64,000 nt of DNA from JAFIHK01 sp041441455 (GCA_041441455.1 JASDTB010000056.1:5041-69040); one strand, 5' to 3'; shown: positions 51,558 through 61,696, numbered from the stretch's first letter. Notes: a model not told the origin generated them from the letters alone. A program made the numbers and translations.

Positions 51558-54419
51558 ATGATGAAACCCAAACTAAAAGAACTTGCCGAAAGAGGAAAAT
51601 TCTCTTTTTTGGTGGCTTTGGCAATTACTGCGATGCTTGTTCTTGGAACAACTGCAAACGCGCAGGTAGGAGCTGGAGGAAACTACTCTACACTTAAAGG
51701 GGTTGTGACCGAGAAGGGGACAAAAGCTGTCCCTGTTGAATTTGCGGCTGTAATTGTGAACCCTCAGGGGTCAGCCGGTATGACTGATAAGAATGGCGAA
51801 TTTAATTTAACAAAACTCTCCCCAGGAAAGGTTAAAGTTAGATTCCAGTTTTTGGGAATGGAGAATCTCGACACTACAGTTGTTCTTTATGCCGGGAAAA
51901 CTACAGTTCTCAATGTTGAGATGGAATATAGCTCATTCCGTCTTAAAGAGGTTGCCGTTGTAGCTCAAGAGAGTAAAGCGGGTCAAGCTACTGCTTCAAA
52001 TATATCCAGACAAGCGATGGACCACTTACAAACAAGTTCGCTTTCTGACATCATGCAATTATTGCCTGGTGGAGTAACTGCTAACCCTAACTTGTCAACA
52101 GCAAAGACGATTAGTATCCGTAATTTGGGTGGCACAGCTAATGAGATGAATAGTCTTGGAACATCTATCATCGTAGATGGAGCTCCAATTTCGAATAATG
52201 CTAATATGCAAGCGCTCTCGCCAACAATTTCAGGAGGAGCTTCTGCAGTGGGTGGTGGAGCATCTCCTTCATCTGGTATTGACTTAAGAACAATCTCTAC
52301 CGATAATATCGAATCTGTTGAGGTAATCAGAGGTATTGCATCTGTTGAATACGGAGATATGACCTCAGGAGCTGTTTTAATCAGATCAAAAGCTGGGCGT
52401 GAGCCATTAACAATAAGATTTAAAACTGACCCAAATACATATCAGATTTCAGTTAGTAAAGGTATGCACCTTGGAGGAAAAGCTGGAAATTTGAACATCA
52501 GTGGAGACTATGCTTATAGCGTTTCAAAACCTACAGAGTCTTATGCATATTATCAAAGAGCTACTGCCAAAGTTCTATATTCAAATGTCTTTGGTAAACT
52601 AGCTTCTAACACATCATTTGATTTTGTACTTGGTAAAGATACTCGTGAAAAGAATCCAGATGATGTTCGTTCTCAATTAGCAACTGGAGCTAAGGATATT
52701 ACACTTAGATTTAATACAAATGGAACTTGGAATGTTAACTATGGTTGGTTGAATAATGTAAAATATACATTGTCCGGATCATACGCAAATAAACACTCTT
52801 TCCAAGAGGAACTATTAGGCAACGCATTTGCAGCCTACTCTATGTCTGCAACTGATGGAGCTATATTGAGCAACAGACCTTACCAAAGAGTATATGATAT
52901 TAATGGAGTTGAACTTACAAATATCCCTTCGAATGAAACCTCTTATTACGCGACTTATCTTCCTAATGAATATTTTAGCCGTTATGATATCTATGGAAAA
53001 GAGGTAAATATTTTCGCAAACGTTAAAGCCAACTTAACAAAAACAATTGGTGGGGTTTTCAATAAAATTATTATTGGTGCTGATTTTAAGAGTGATGGAA
53101 ATCTTGGTGATGGTAAAGTCTATGATTTAAAGAGACCTCCATATAGAAATGTTTCAAGTGAAAACTCTTCACCTCGTCCAAGGAAATTTTCTGACATCCC
53201 TTTTGTAAACCAACTGTCTCTTTATGCAGAGGAGAACCTGCTCTATTCTTTTGGAGAGAGAGAGCTTAGTCTGCAAGTCGGAGGTCGCTATGACGTGGTT
53301 GCAGACAAATCTGCTTTGACCTATCGTCTTAATGGATCATTTGATCTTATCCCTAGATATTTAACACTAAGAGCAGGACACGGTTTGCTTGCAAAAGCTC
53401 CAACAGCTTTGTACTTGTATCCAGAAAATGCATATTTTGATTTTGTTCACTACAATACCTTAGGTAGTTCTACAATTCCTGAGTCGGAGCAACTGTTATT
53501 AGCCTCAACAAGAATTTTCAATACCGAAAACAAAGATCTAGAAATGGCTATTAATACTAAGTCAGAAGTTGGGTTCGATTTTAAGATCAAAAAGATGCGC
53601 TTCTCTTTTACGGGTTTTTATGATAGGATGAATAATGGCTATAATCTTGGATCTGATTTCTCTACATTCAAACTAATTGAATATACTCAATACAAAGCAG
53701 GAATCACACAACCAGGGCATACTCCAAAACTCGATTTCAAGAGCAAAAACAACATCTTCGTAAATTTTGCAAAGCCAATGAATAATATTGAGTCTGTTAA
53801 CAAGGGAGTTGAAATGGAAATCGACTTAGGTAGATTCGAAGAACTTCGTACCTCTTTCTTTATAAATGGTGCATATACTCGTTCAAGTTCATGGAATAAT
53901 GGTCACTCTTTCAGCTCTAAGAAAAACTTAAATAGTCTAGAAAAGAACATTGGCGTTTATGAAAAAGCTGTAAGCAAAGAGGAAGACGAGCGTTTAACTA
54001 CAACTTTCAGAGCTACCCACAATATCCCTTCAATCGGATTTGTTCTAACACTATCTGCTGAAGTTAAATGGATTAATAAATATTGGTCAACATATGGAAA
54101 CGACACAATGTTTGTCTCTTATATCTCAAGAGAGAATGGACAAGTGCTTCCGTTTGATCCTTCGAAAAAGGACGATCCAGAATTTTCGTACATGTTCGAT
54201 AGCAAAAATCCTAGGCGATATATTGTGGAGTCTGTATTCCCTGCAGTAATCTTTAACTTCCACTTGTCAAAAGAGATTGGTAAAAATATGAGGGCCTCCT
54301 TCTATGCAAATAATATGTTCAACTGTAGACCTTTATACGAAAACAAAATGAGTCCTGGCTCTTTTACTCGTTTAAATATTCCAATGTACTTTGGGTTTGA
54401 ACTATCTGTGAAGCTGTAA
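51558..54419 (+). CDS. TonB-dependent receptor of the trio (copy B)
   Basis: 953 residues. Unusually long N-terminal leader before the signal segment (FSFLVALAITAMLVLGTTANAQ). CarboxypepD_reg domain (LKGVVTEKGTKAVPVEFAAV), plug with LSDIMQLLPGGVTANPNLS, STDNIESVEVIRGIASVEYG and DMTSGAVLIRSKAG, then the barrel to FELSVKL. The plug matches copy A (23791-26619) motif for motif, so the two are paralogues. Here it lies between caspase-like genes, with the lipoprotein 12 bases downstream. Peptide/protein ligand inferred from peptidase context. Confidence 0.9.
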   Translation: MMKPKLKELAERGKFSFLVALAITAMLVLGTTANAQVGAGGNYSTLKGVVTEKGTKAVPVEFAAVIVNPQGSAGMTDKNGEFNLTKLSPGKVKVRFQFLGMENLDTTVVLYAGKTTVLNVEMEYSSFRLKEVAVVAQESKAGQATASNISRQAMDHLQTSSLSDIMQLLPGGVTANPNLSTAKTISIRNLGGTANEMNSLGTSIIVDGAPISNNANMQALSPTISGGASAVGGGASPSSGIDLRTISTDNIESVEVIRGIASVEYGDMTSGAVLIRSKAGREPLTIRFKTDPNTYQISVSKGMHLGGKAGNLNISGDYAYSVSKPTESYAYYQRATAKVLYSNVFGKLASNTSFDFVLGKDTREKNPDDVRSQLATGAKDITLRFNTNGTWNVNYGWLNNVKYTLSGSYANKHSFQEELLGNAFAAYSMSATDGAILSNRPYQRVYDINGVELTNIPSNETSYYATYLPNEYFSRYDIYGKEVNIFANVKANLTKTIGGVFNKIIIGADFKSDGNLGDGKVYDLKRPPYRNVSSENSSPRPRKFSDIPFVNQLSLYAEENLLYSFGERELSLQVGGRYDVVADKSALTYRLNGSFDLIPRYLTLRAGHGLLAKAPTALYLYPENAYFDFVHYNTLGSSTIPESEQLLLASTRIFNTENKDLEMAINTKSEVGFDFKIKKMRFSFTGFYDRMNNGYNLGSDFSTFKLIEYTQYKAGITQPGHTPKLDFKSKNNIFVNFAKPMNNIESVNKGVEMEIDLGRFEELRTSFFINGAYTRSSSWNNGHSFSSKKNLNSLEKNIGVYEKAVSKEEDERLTTTFRATHNIPSIGFVLTLSAEVKWINKYWSTYGNDTMFVSYISRENGQVLPFDPSKKDDPEFSYMFDSKNPRRYIVESVFPAVIFNFHLSKEIGKNMRASFYANNMFNCRPLYENKMSPGSFTRLNIPMYFGFELSVKL

Positions 54420-54431
54420 ATTGGATAAAAC

Positions 54432-55661
54432 ATGAAAAAAGTTAGAAACATGAAAAGAATAATACAAAATATAATAGCAGTGGTAGTAGCTTCGATTGCT
54501 TTTATCTCTTGCCAGCAATTCAAAGACGCAGTGAATGTCTCCGATGTCAAGGAGCTTAATGCTGTAGTTAAGGTAACTCTTAATCTAGGCAACGCACCGA
54601 TGCCCGATGTTTTGAATGTAAAGTTGATTAATTATGCAGAGAAGTATGAGATTACCAAAACAATGGATCCAAATGGAACTGTGACAATTGATAAAATTAT
54701 CCCAGGTATTTATACAATTACCATTACTTCCGAAAAGAATAAAGATGGATTTACGTATAATTACAGCGGAAATCTTGTAAATAAGGAGATTATCTCGACA
54801 GGAGGTGAGCTTAATGTGACAGTTGGCTCTTCAAAGTCAGGTGCTCTTGTGATGAAAGAGATTTTCTATTGTGGTTCAAAAACCCCTACAGGCGGTTCTT
54901 ACTTCAGAGACCAGTTCTATGAAATCTATAACAATAGCGAAACTCCACAAAATGTCAAAGGTCTAGCAATTGCGATTCTTAATCCAAATACAGCCACAGC
55001 TAACCTTCCTGTATGGCCAGGTGAAGATGCTGCAAATTATGTTTATGCAACAACTATATGGCAGGTTCCATCTGATAAAGATTATATAATCCAACCAGGT
55101 GAATCTATCATTATCGCTCAAATGGCAGACAATCATCAAAAGAGCAACCTCAATCCTACATCTCCAGTTAATCTTTTAAGTGCAGAATTTGAAACCTATA
55201 TAAATACAACATCAATTATAAGTGATAATCCTGCAATCAATATGTTTATGGCTTTCTGGCCATCTCCAACACCGCAATGGCTGACAACAGTATTTGGAGG
55301 AGCCTTTGTAATCTATTTTCCATCTACTCCTATAAATCCTGTTGATTATATTTCTCCAATTGGTTCTACATCTAAAAACTATAAAATCAAAATTGATGAT
55401 GTAGTTGATGCAGTAGAACTTGTAGGTAATCCAAATCAAGTTCAGCTAAAGAGAGTTCCTGCGGTCTTAGATGCAGGTGCGACAACAGTGGGAGCTACAT
55501 ATGTTAGTAAAAGCGTAGCACGTAAGGTTAAAGAGACAAAACAAGATGGAAGAGTCATCTATTACGACACTAATAATAGCTCAGAAGACTTTGCCGTGAT
55601 GGATGTCCCAATGATTAGAAGAAATGGTGCTAAAGCGCCTGTATGGAATACATGGAAATAA
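54432..55661 (+). CDS. DUF4876-like surface lipoprotein (copy B)
   Basis: 409 residues, or 403 if the second ATG (54450) is used; the latter is equally good. Lipobox in VVASIAFISCQQF. Beta-sandwich domain (VVKVTLNLGNAPMPDVLNVK...TYNYSGNLVN), then the second domain from LVMKEIFYCGSKTPTGGSYF with DQFYEIYNNSE, matching QYFILYNNTG of copy A. Ends with RVIYYDTNNSSEDF near the C-terminus, as copy A does. Presumed surface partner of the receptor just upstream. No enzyme motif seen. Confidence 0.75.
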   Translation: MKKVRNMKRIIQNIIAVVVASIAFISCQQFKDAVNVSDVKELNAVVKVTLNLGNAPMPDVLNVKLINYAEKYEITKTMDPNGTVTIDKIIPGIYTITITSEKNKDGFTYNYSGNLVNKEIISTGGELNVTVGSSKSGALVMKEIFYCGSKTPTGGSYFRDQFYEIYNNSETPQNVKGLAIAILNPNTATANLPVWPGEDAANYVYATTIWQVPSDKDYIIQPGESIIIAQMADNHQKSNLNPTSPVNLLSAEFETYINTTSIISDNPAINMFMAFWPSPTPQWLTTVFGGAFVIYFPSTPINPVDYISPIGSTSKNYKIKIDDVVDAVELVGNPNQVQLKRVPAVLDAGATTVGATYVSKSVARKVKETKQDGRVIYYDTNNSSEDFAVMDVPMIRRNGAKAPVWNTWK

Positions 55662-55682
55662 TTTAAACTTAATTGAAAAACA

Positions 55683-57242
55683 ATGAGAAAATTGAAAATT
55701 ATATACAGGTCGGGAGCATTATTGGCGGCAATTATCTTTATGCAGCCGCTGTTTGCGCAAACCATTCAGACCAATCCTGCAACTATTGAACTGCAAAAAG
55801 CAAAAAGTTTGTGGTTCAACACTAACAATGGAGCAGGACTTGTACTGGATCAAATGAAGGACTTTACTATTGTGAACCTTGGCTACACTACCAAAACAGG
55901 TGACTTTAAACTTCGCCAACAAGGAACCAGAGAGGGAGACATTAATGTTGGAGCAGAAGGCGGTCTTGCCTTAGGTGGTGGATATGTATGGGGTAAAATC
56001 TCTTACGACAATATTTTACAAAAGAATACACAATACAATACAACTATGCTCGACCCAGATAGGGGAATGCCATATTATGTAGCCGATCCGGTGATAAGCG
56101 ACTGGGTTAAACAGAGCTATCAACTTTCGATGAAGGCTGCTACTCCTAAATTATGGAATCTTCTCTATTTAGGTATTGAAGCCGATTATCAGACAAAGAC
56201 TGGTGCCAAGCAGATGGACCCTCGCTCCAAAACTGATTATTACAGTATTGACGTTCGCCCTTCGGTATTATTTAATCTAAAAGAGCACTCAATTGGATTA
56301 AATTTCGAATATCAAAACAATAATCAAGAATCAGCACCTACACTAAGTAATAGCCAGCAAGAACAGATTGTCTATCTTTTGAAAGGAGTTGGAAATTACT
56401 CGTCTGGTGTTGTTGGAGGTTTACAAGGGATTAGCTCTTATGTATATTCAGGAAACAAATTGGGTGGCGGTGTTCAATACTCTTATACGATTAATGAATA
56501 CAAAGCCCTTCTCTCTGGAAACTATTCATATAGAGTTGAAGATGTTATTACTGCACCAAGTAAACCTAAAAAGGTAGGAACTATCAAGGATGCATTCTAT
56601 GGAGGCAATCTTCAGTTAGTAAAAGCTGGAAAAGATATGCACAAACTGGAAATTGGATATAAAGAAAACAAACTTAGCGGCATTGAATATGTTCAAGTTC
56701 TTGATAATACCTATGAGGTTCAACAGTGGATTACCGTTCATAGTAGCGTAAGATCAAAGTTTACTTACAAAGAAGCTTATGGAAAATATGATTTCTTCAG
56801 AGGTGCAGATACCGAGTACAATTGGAGAGTAGGAGTAGATGGGTCATACAATTCATCAACAGATATTTATCTTCTACCTCACTCAAGTATGCATGTGAAA
56901 AACTTTTGTGCAGGTCTAAACTTCAAGTATAATATTCCAGTTGATAAATCTACTAGAATCCTTGCTGGAGTTAATGGAATGTTCAATAAAAACATCGAAG
57001 CATCTTATAATTACAATGGTGCCGATCCAATGTCTCTTGTGGTAACCGACTTTATGACTCCCGATTTCCTATATAGAGCTCAGGATTATTATAAAGCAGG
57101 TGCAGAAGCTACTATGTTTTTCAACATTAGCAAAGCAAATACCTCAGGTATGTTTGTAAAAGTTGCGTGTGATTATTACAAGCCAAAAGAGGGCGATGGT
57201 AATAGAGTAGTTGCCAACTTTGGCCTTGGTTTTACATTCTAG
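55683..57242 (+). CDS. DUF6850-like outer membrane beta-barrel (copy B)
   Basis: 519 residues, signal peptide ending near LFAQTIQ. NNGAGLVLDQMKDFTIVNLGY corresponds to the opening of the copy-A barrel (27869-29491). Long alternating strands with many Tyr/Phe/Gly and a C-terminal Phe (ANFGLGFTF) indicate an outer-membrane barrel without plug. It is 21 bases after the lipoprotein gene and 10 bases before the second caspase-like gene, completing the trio. Confidence 0.75.
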   Translation: MRKLKIIYRSGALLAAIIFMQPLFAQTIQTNPATIELQKAKSLWFNTNNGAGLVLDQMKDFTIVNLGYTTKTGDFKLRQQGTREGDINVGAEGGLALGGGYVWGKISYDNILQKNTQYNTTMLDPDRGMPYYVADPVISDWVKQSYQLSMKAATPKLWNLLYLGIEADYQTKTGAKQMDPRSKTDYYSIDVRPSVLFNLKEHSIGLNFEYQNNNQESAPTLSNSQQEQIVYLLKGVGNYSSGVVGGLQGISSYVYSGNKLGGGVQYSYTINEYKALLSGNYSYRVEDVITAPSKPKKVGTIKDAFYGGNLQLVKAGKDMHKLEIGYKENKLSGIEYVQVLDNTYEVQQWITVHSSVRSKFTYKEAYGKYDFFRGADTEYNWRVGVDGSYNSSTDIYLLPHSSMHVKNFCAGLNFKYNIPVDKSTRILAGVNGMFNKNIEASYNYNGADPMSLVVTDFMTPDFLYRAQDYYKAGAEATMFFNISKANTSGMFVKVACDYYKPKEGDGNRVVANFGLGFTF

Positions 57243-57252
57243 AAAAAACGAA

Positions 57253-59418
57253 ATGGTTAAAAAAGCTCTTATATTCATAGTTGCAATCGGAGTATACCTC
57301 TCTGCCAGTGCTCAGAAGGCAGAGAGGAGCTCCTTCGCCGTTGTAGTCGATAATGAAACATACGCGGCATGCAAGAATGAGATAGATTCATACAAAGCCC
57401 TCCTCCAAAAAGAGGGCTTGTTTGCATCTATACTCAGTTCTAATTGGAACACACCTCAACAGGTAAAGGATGCCCTATACAAGTTGTATAAAACAGACAA
57501 CCTCCAGGGAGCAATTTTCATAGGAAATATCCCTATTGTAATGGTCAGAGATGCCCAACATCTCACTACAGCATTTAAAATGGATCAAGAGAGGAATCCA
57601 ATGTTCCAATCTTCTGTTCCGTCTGATCGTTTTTATGATGATTTCGACCTCCTTTTTAATTATATCAAAAAGGATTCAATCAATTCTCTTTTCTTCTACT
57701 ACTCTTTAGATGCAAATTCACCTCAGAAAATTGAGAGCGATATTTACACAGGTAGACTTAAGCCAACAAAGAGAGGTGAAGCTGGGTACGATCAGATTCG
57801 TAAGTACTTCAAAAAATTGATTCAGGAGAGAAGCACTTCAAATAAATTAGATGTGTTATGCTCATACACTGGAGAAGGCTCTTTTTCTAACAGTCTGACT
57901 GCATGGAAAGAGGAGCCTGTAATCCTTAGAGAGCAGTTCCCACAAGCATTCAAAACTGCCAATTCTGCAAAGTTTTATATGTTCTACATGTACCCTGTTA
58001 TGAAAGATGTCATAGCGAAAGAACTTCAACGTCAAGAGCTAGATCTGATGTTATTTCACGAACATGGTATGCCAAATAGACAATATCTTACAGGAGAGCC
58101 TGCTGAGAGTGAAAATTTAGTAGAATCTGCAAAACTTGCCTTTAGAGAGAGACTACGTCGCGAATCTGGGAATCCTGCTAAAGTGAAGATGTTGAAAGAG
58201 AAGTATATGTCGACATTTAAAATTGACTCTACTTGGTTCAATGGCGCATTCGATAGAGAGATAATCATTAAAGACTCATTAGAGGAGCTTAGAAGAGGTA
58301 TTGTTCTCGAAGATGTTCCTGTAATTAAGCCAAATGCCAGAATAGTCCTATTTGATGCATGTTATAATGGTGACTTTAGAGAAGATCGTTATATTGCTGG
58401 AGAGTACATTTTTTCAGATGGGAAGACTCTAGTGACATTAGGTAATTCAGTGAATGTTCTGCAAGACAAATCATCTGGAGATATGTTAGGCTTGCTTGGT
58501 TTAGGATTTAGAGTAGGAGAGTGGGCAAGAATGACAAATATTCTTGAGTCTCACATAATTGGTGATCCTACCTTTAGATTTACTGATAACAAAAGAGCTC
58601 AAATAGACTTTAACTCAACAAAAGCTGATTACTGGCTCAAAGTTCTTAGTGCAGAAAAACATCCCGATCTACAATCACTTGCCCTCCATAAGTTATTCAG
58701 TCTAAACTACAAAGAGATGTCGTCTTTACTCACAAAGACATATTTTAGCTCTAGATCATATATGGTTAGACTGCAATGTATCCATCTCCTCCCTTTTTAC
58801 AACGACAATAATTTTAAAGAGGTTTTAAAGAGCTCGATCTATGATCCATATGAGTTCATCCGTCGAAAAAGCGTCTACGCAATGGGAAGAGTTGGTTACG
58901 ACGAATTTATTCCAAGTGTAGTATCAGTTTACATCAATGACTATCTCGACGAACGTGTAGCCTTTAATGCAGTATTTGCTTTTGATATGTTGGATATACC
59001 AAAGGTGAAGGCTGAGTTTGAAAAACAGTTGTCGCAAAATAGCGCAATTTATGATAAGGCGAGAGCAAAAGATCAATTCTTTAAAAGGATAGAGAGCCGA
59101 GAGCGATTAGCTGCGGGAAGTCTTAATCTGACTGATAAAAAGATGAAAAAGGGTGAACGCCTATTTTCGGTTAGCTTCTTAAGAAACAACAATTATCATA
59201 CACCTGTGGAGAGATATTTAGCCACTCTTGCCGACAAGTCCGAAGATTCTTTAATAAGGTTGAGACTTGCTGAGGCTTTAGGCTGGTATACATACTCCTA
59301 TAAAAAGCAAATAATCATTGATTCGTGCAAAAAAATTGCAAGTGAAGAGCCAGATGGTTCTGCATTGAAAAACGAACTGATTAAAACTGCAAACAGATTA
59401 CAAACCTATATGAGATAG
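57253..59418 (+). CDS. Caspase-like (clan CD) peptidase with HEAT repeats, paralogue 2
   Basis: 721 residues from the ATG at 57253 (MVKKALIFIVAIGVYLSASAQ signal); an upstream start at 57211 would overlap the barrel gene and hide the signal. Motifs match paralogue 1: AQHLTTAFKMD, SDRFYDDFDL, LMLFHEHG (His271), IVLFDACYNGDF (Cys370), ESHIIGDPTFRF. The earlier GHGYNSDC block is replaced by GEGSFSNS, so that histidine is dispensable and the HEHG histidine is the likely dyad member. HEAT repeats (DPYEFIRRKSVYAMGRVG) fill the C-terminal third. Gene 3 begins 4 bases later. Confidence 0.72.
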   Translation: MVKKALIFIVAIGVYLSASAQKAERSSFAVVVDNETYAACKNEIDSYKALLQKEGLFASILSSNWNTPQQVKDALYKLYKTDNLQGAIFIGNIPIVMVRDAQHLTTAFKMDQERNPMFQSSVPSDRFYDDFDLLFNYIKKDSINSLFFYYSLDANSPQKIESDIYTGRLKPTKRGEAGYDQIRKYFKKLIQERSTSNKLDVLCSYTGEGSFSNSLTAWKEEPVILREQFPQAFKTANSAKFYMFYMYPVMKDVIAKELQRQELDLMLFHEHGMPNRQYLTGEPAESENLVESAKLAFRERLRRESGNPAKVKMLKEKYMSTFKIDSTWFNGAFDREIIIKDSLEELRRGIVLEDVPVIKPNARIVLFDACYNGDFREDRYIAGEYIFSDGKTLVTLGNSVNVLQDKSSGDMLGLLGLGFRVGEWARMTNILESHIIGDPTFRFTDNKRAQIDFNSTKADYWLKVLSAEKHPDLQSLALHKLFSLNYKEMSSLLTKTYFSSRSYMVRLQCIHLLPFYNDNNFKEVLKSSIYDPYEFIRRKSVYAMGRVGYDEFIPSVVSVYINDYLDERVAFNAVFAFDMLDIPKVKAEFEKQLSQNSAIYDKARAKDQFFKRIESRERLAAGSLNLTDKKMKKGERLFSVSFLRNNNYHTPVERYLATLADKSEDSLIRLRLAEALGWYTYSYKKQIIIDSCKKIASEEPDGSALKNELIKTANRLQTYMR

Positions 59419-59422
59419 TGCA

Positions 59423-61645
59423 ATGAAAAAGATAAGATCAATACTATATTGTGCAGTCATACTATTTCTGACACCAAATTTCACTATTGCAAAAGAGATT
59501 ATACCTGCATCAAAAGGGGTATACGCCTCATCATTTGCAATTATTGTCGACACAAAGACACTATCTCAGGTAAGAGATGAGCTAATAGCATACAAAAACT
59601 GTCTAAACGAAGAGGGCTTGGGAGCTTTCATAATTGCAGACGATTGGGCTACGCCAGAGCAAGTAAAGAGCGAAATTGTCGCTAATTACAAGAAGAGGCC
59701 AATTCTCGAAGGTGTCGTTTTTGTTGGAGACATTCCTGTAGTCAGAGTCCATAACGCACAACACATGACCTCTGCATTTAAGATGGATGAAGTAAAATTT
59801 CCAAAAGAGGAGTCAGCTGTACCAACAGATCGCTTTTATGACGACCTCGACTTGAAATTTAACTTTGTAGAGAGAGACAACACAAATCCGCTACATTTCT
59901 ATTACAGACTAAGTGAAGACTCTCCTCAAAACCTCCAGTCAGATATATATTCCGCAAGAATGACTCCTCCGTCAGATTACGGAGTTGACAGGAGTGAGTT
60001 ACTTAAAAGGTACCTTACGAAAGTTGTAATTGCGCACAAAGAGCAAAATGCTTTTGATAAATTGATTGTTTTCAATGGTCATGGATATAATTCAGACTGT
60101 TTGACCGCCTGGAATAACGAGCAGTTTGTAATGAAAGAGCATTTCCCATTGGCATTTAAATCTTCCGAAGGCAATGGCTTCTATAATTTTCGCCAAGATC
60201 CATTTATGAAGTTTAAGCTCTACGATAAGATTCAAGAACCAAAGACCGATCTTTTTATCTTTCACGAACATGGAGCATTCGATACTCAATACATCACAGG
60301 CGAATATCCATCGGCATCTTCAACAGATGATGTTAGCTATTTCGAAGCAATAAACGATCCTACGAAGAAGATAGGCCATCTTGCTTATTTATCATCTACT
60401 ATCAGAAACCAATATCGCAAGTACAAAGGTGAAAAGGCAGAAAATTTCAAAAAGACAGCAATCGAAAAGTATAAATTAACACAAGATTTTTTTGATCAAA
60501 AGAGACTAGATTCTACAAAGTTGTCTGATTCCAAAATCGTAAATGAAGTAAATATCTATCTTGATGATTTGAAGGATAAGAATATGCAGTCTCGAGTAAC
60601 AATTTTTGACGCATGTTACAATGGTTCATTTCATCGTCCAGGATACATTGCTGGTTACCACGTATTTGGAAATGGAAATACTGTTGTTGCTCAGGGAAAT
60701 ACTGTAAATGTACTGCAAGATAAATGGACAATAGAGCTAATTGGAATTTTAAATGAGGGTGCAAGAGTTGGCTTTTGGCAGAAAGAGACTCAGTTTCTAG
60801 AGAGCCATCTTATTGGTGATCCTACTTTTAAATTTACATCTGCAAACTCCAAGAAGTTAAACTACGATTTGGCTCTCTCCGCAAATTCAAAGGGTATTTG
60901 GGAAGGCTATCTAAAATCGAATAACCCAAATCTCAAAGCAATTGCTCTTAAGATGATTGGCAAAATAGATGGAAGCACAAGCTCAGCATCGATGCTAAAT
61001 ATTTACAAGACATCGGAATTCTATGGTGTAAGAATGGAGGCTCTCAAGAGGTTAATTGATATTAAAGATGCAAATATGGTAGCAGCATTGAATTTAGCAA
61101 TTAACGATCCTTATGAACTGATCAGACGAAATGCCGCAAGATATGCTGGATACAGCGGAGACGAATCCTTAGTGAAGGGTTTGGTTTCAACAGTTTTGTT
61201 TTCGGATGAGTCGCAAAGAGTACAGTACGCTGCAGCGAGTTCTCTTAAGATGTTTCCAAGTGAAGTTGTAATTGGTGAACTCAAAAAACAGGGGGCAGAC
61301 ACAACTCTCATTAATAACTTTATCTCCGATTATAACGATCAGCAAAGCTCTTTAGAGGCGATGAACGATAAAAAGGGAAAAGTAGATGGACGACTATCGA
61401 TAATCAGAAGTTATCGCAATTATAACGTCCATGCTCATGCACAACACCTTCTTGCAATCGTTACCGACCAAAGCGACAACATCGAACTTAGAATTGCTGC
61501 CGCCGAAGCCCTAGGTTGGTTCGACAGAAGTATTAAACGTACCGAAATCGTCACCAAACTAAAGCAGCTACAGTCCAACCCTTCGCAAGACAAACGCCTT
61601 CTATCCGAAATCCAACAAACAATCACAAGATTATTAAATAAATAA
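59423..61645 (+). CDS. Caspase-like (clan CD) peptidase with HEAT repeats, paralogue 3
   Basis: 740 residues, signal peptide to about residue 23 (LTPNFTIAKE). Conserved blocks: AQHMTSAFKMD, PTDRFYDDLDL, GHGYNSDCLTAW (219-230), LFIFHEHG (His283), VTIFDACYNGSF (Cys398), ESHLIGDPTFKF. C-terminal HEAT units include DPYELIRRNAARYAGYSG and the ending LRIAAAEALGWFDRS, matched by LRLAEALGWYTYS in paralogue 2. Last gene of the operon. No type IX secretion C-terminal domain is seen in any of the three, so they are probably periplasmic or partner-anchored. Confidence 0.72.
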   Translation: MKKIRSILYCAVILFLTPNFTIAKEIIPASKGVYASSFAIIVDTKTLSQVRDELIAYKNCLNEEGLGAFIIADDWATPEQVKSEIVANYKKRPILEGVVFVGDIPVVRVHNAQHMTSAFKMDEVKFPKEESAVPTDRFYDDLDLKFNFVERDNTNPLHFYYRLSEDSPQNLQSDIYSARMTPPSDYGVDRSELLKRYLTKVVIAHKEQNAFDKLIVFNGHGYNSDCLTAWNNEQFVMKEHFPLAFKSSEGNGFYNFRQDPFMKFKLYDKIQEPKTDLFIFHEHGAFDTQYITGEYPSASSTDDVSYFEAINDPTKKIGHLAYLSSTIRNQYRKYKGEKAENFKKTAIEKYKLTQDFFDQKRLDSTKLSDSKIVNEVNIYLDDLKDKNMQSRVTIFDACYNGSFHRPGYIAGYHVFGNGNTVVAQGNTVNVLQDKWTIELIGILNEGARVGFWQKETQFLESHLIGDPTFKFTSANSKKLNYDLALSANSKGIWEGYLKSNNPNLKAIALKMIGKIDGSTSSASMLNIYKTSEFYGVRMEALKRLIDIKDANMVAALNLAINDPYELIRRNAARYAGYSGDESLVKGLVSTVLFSDESQRVQYAAASSLKMFPSEVVIGELKKQGADTTLINNFISDYNDQQSSLEAMNDKKGKVDGRLSIIRSYRNYNVHAHAQHLLAIVTDQSDNIELRIAAAEALGWFDRSIKRTEIVTKLKQLQSNPSQDKRLLSEIQQTITRLLNK

Positions 61646-61648
61646 TTA

Positions 61649-61656
61649 TAACTTTG
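61649..61656 (+). promoter_or_regulatory. Bacteroidetes-type -7 promoter box
   Basis: TAACTTTG matches TAnnTTTG; it lies 4 bases past the caspase-like operon and 41 bases before the broken beta-propeller gene, suggesting that gene had its own promoter. Confidence 0.45.
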
Positions 61657-61696
61657 ATAATGTTTGAGATAGAATAAATATTGTCTGAATATTATT

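Noticed and set aside
57211..57252. Longer start for the second caspase-like gene
   Set aside because: It overlaps the upstream barrel gene by 32 bases and places 14 residues before an obvious signal peptide.
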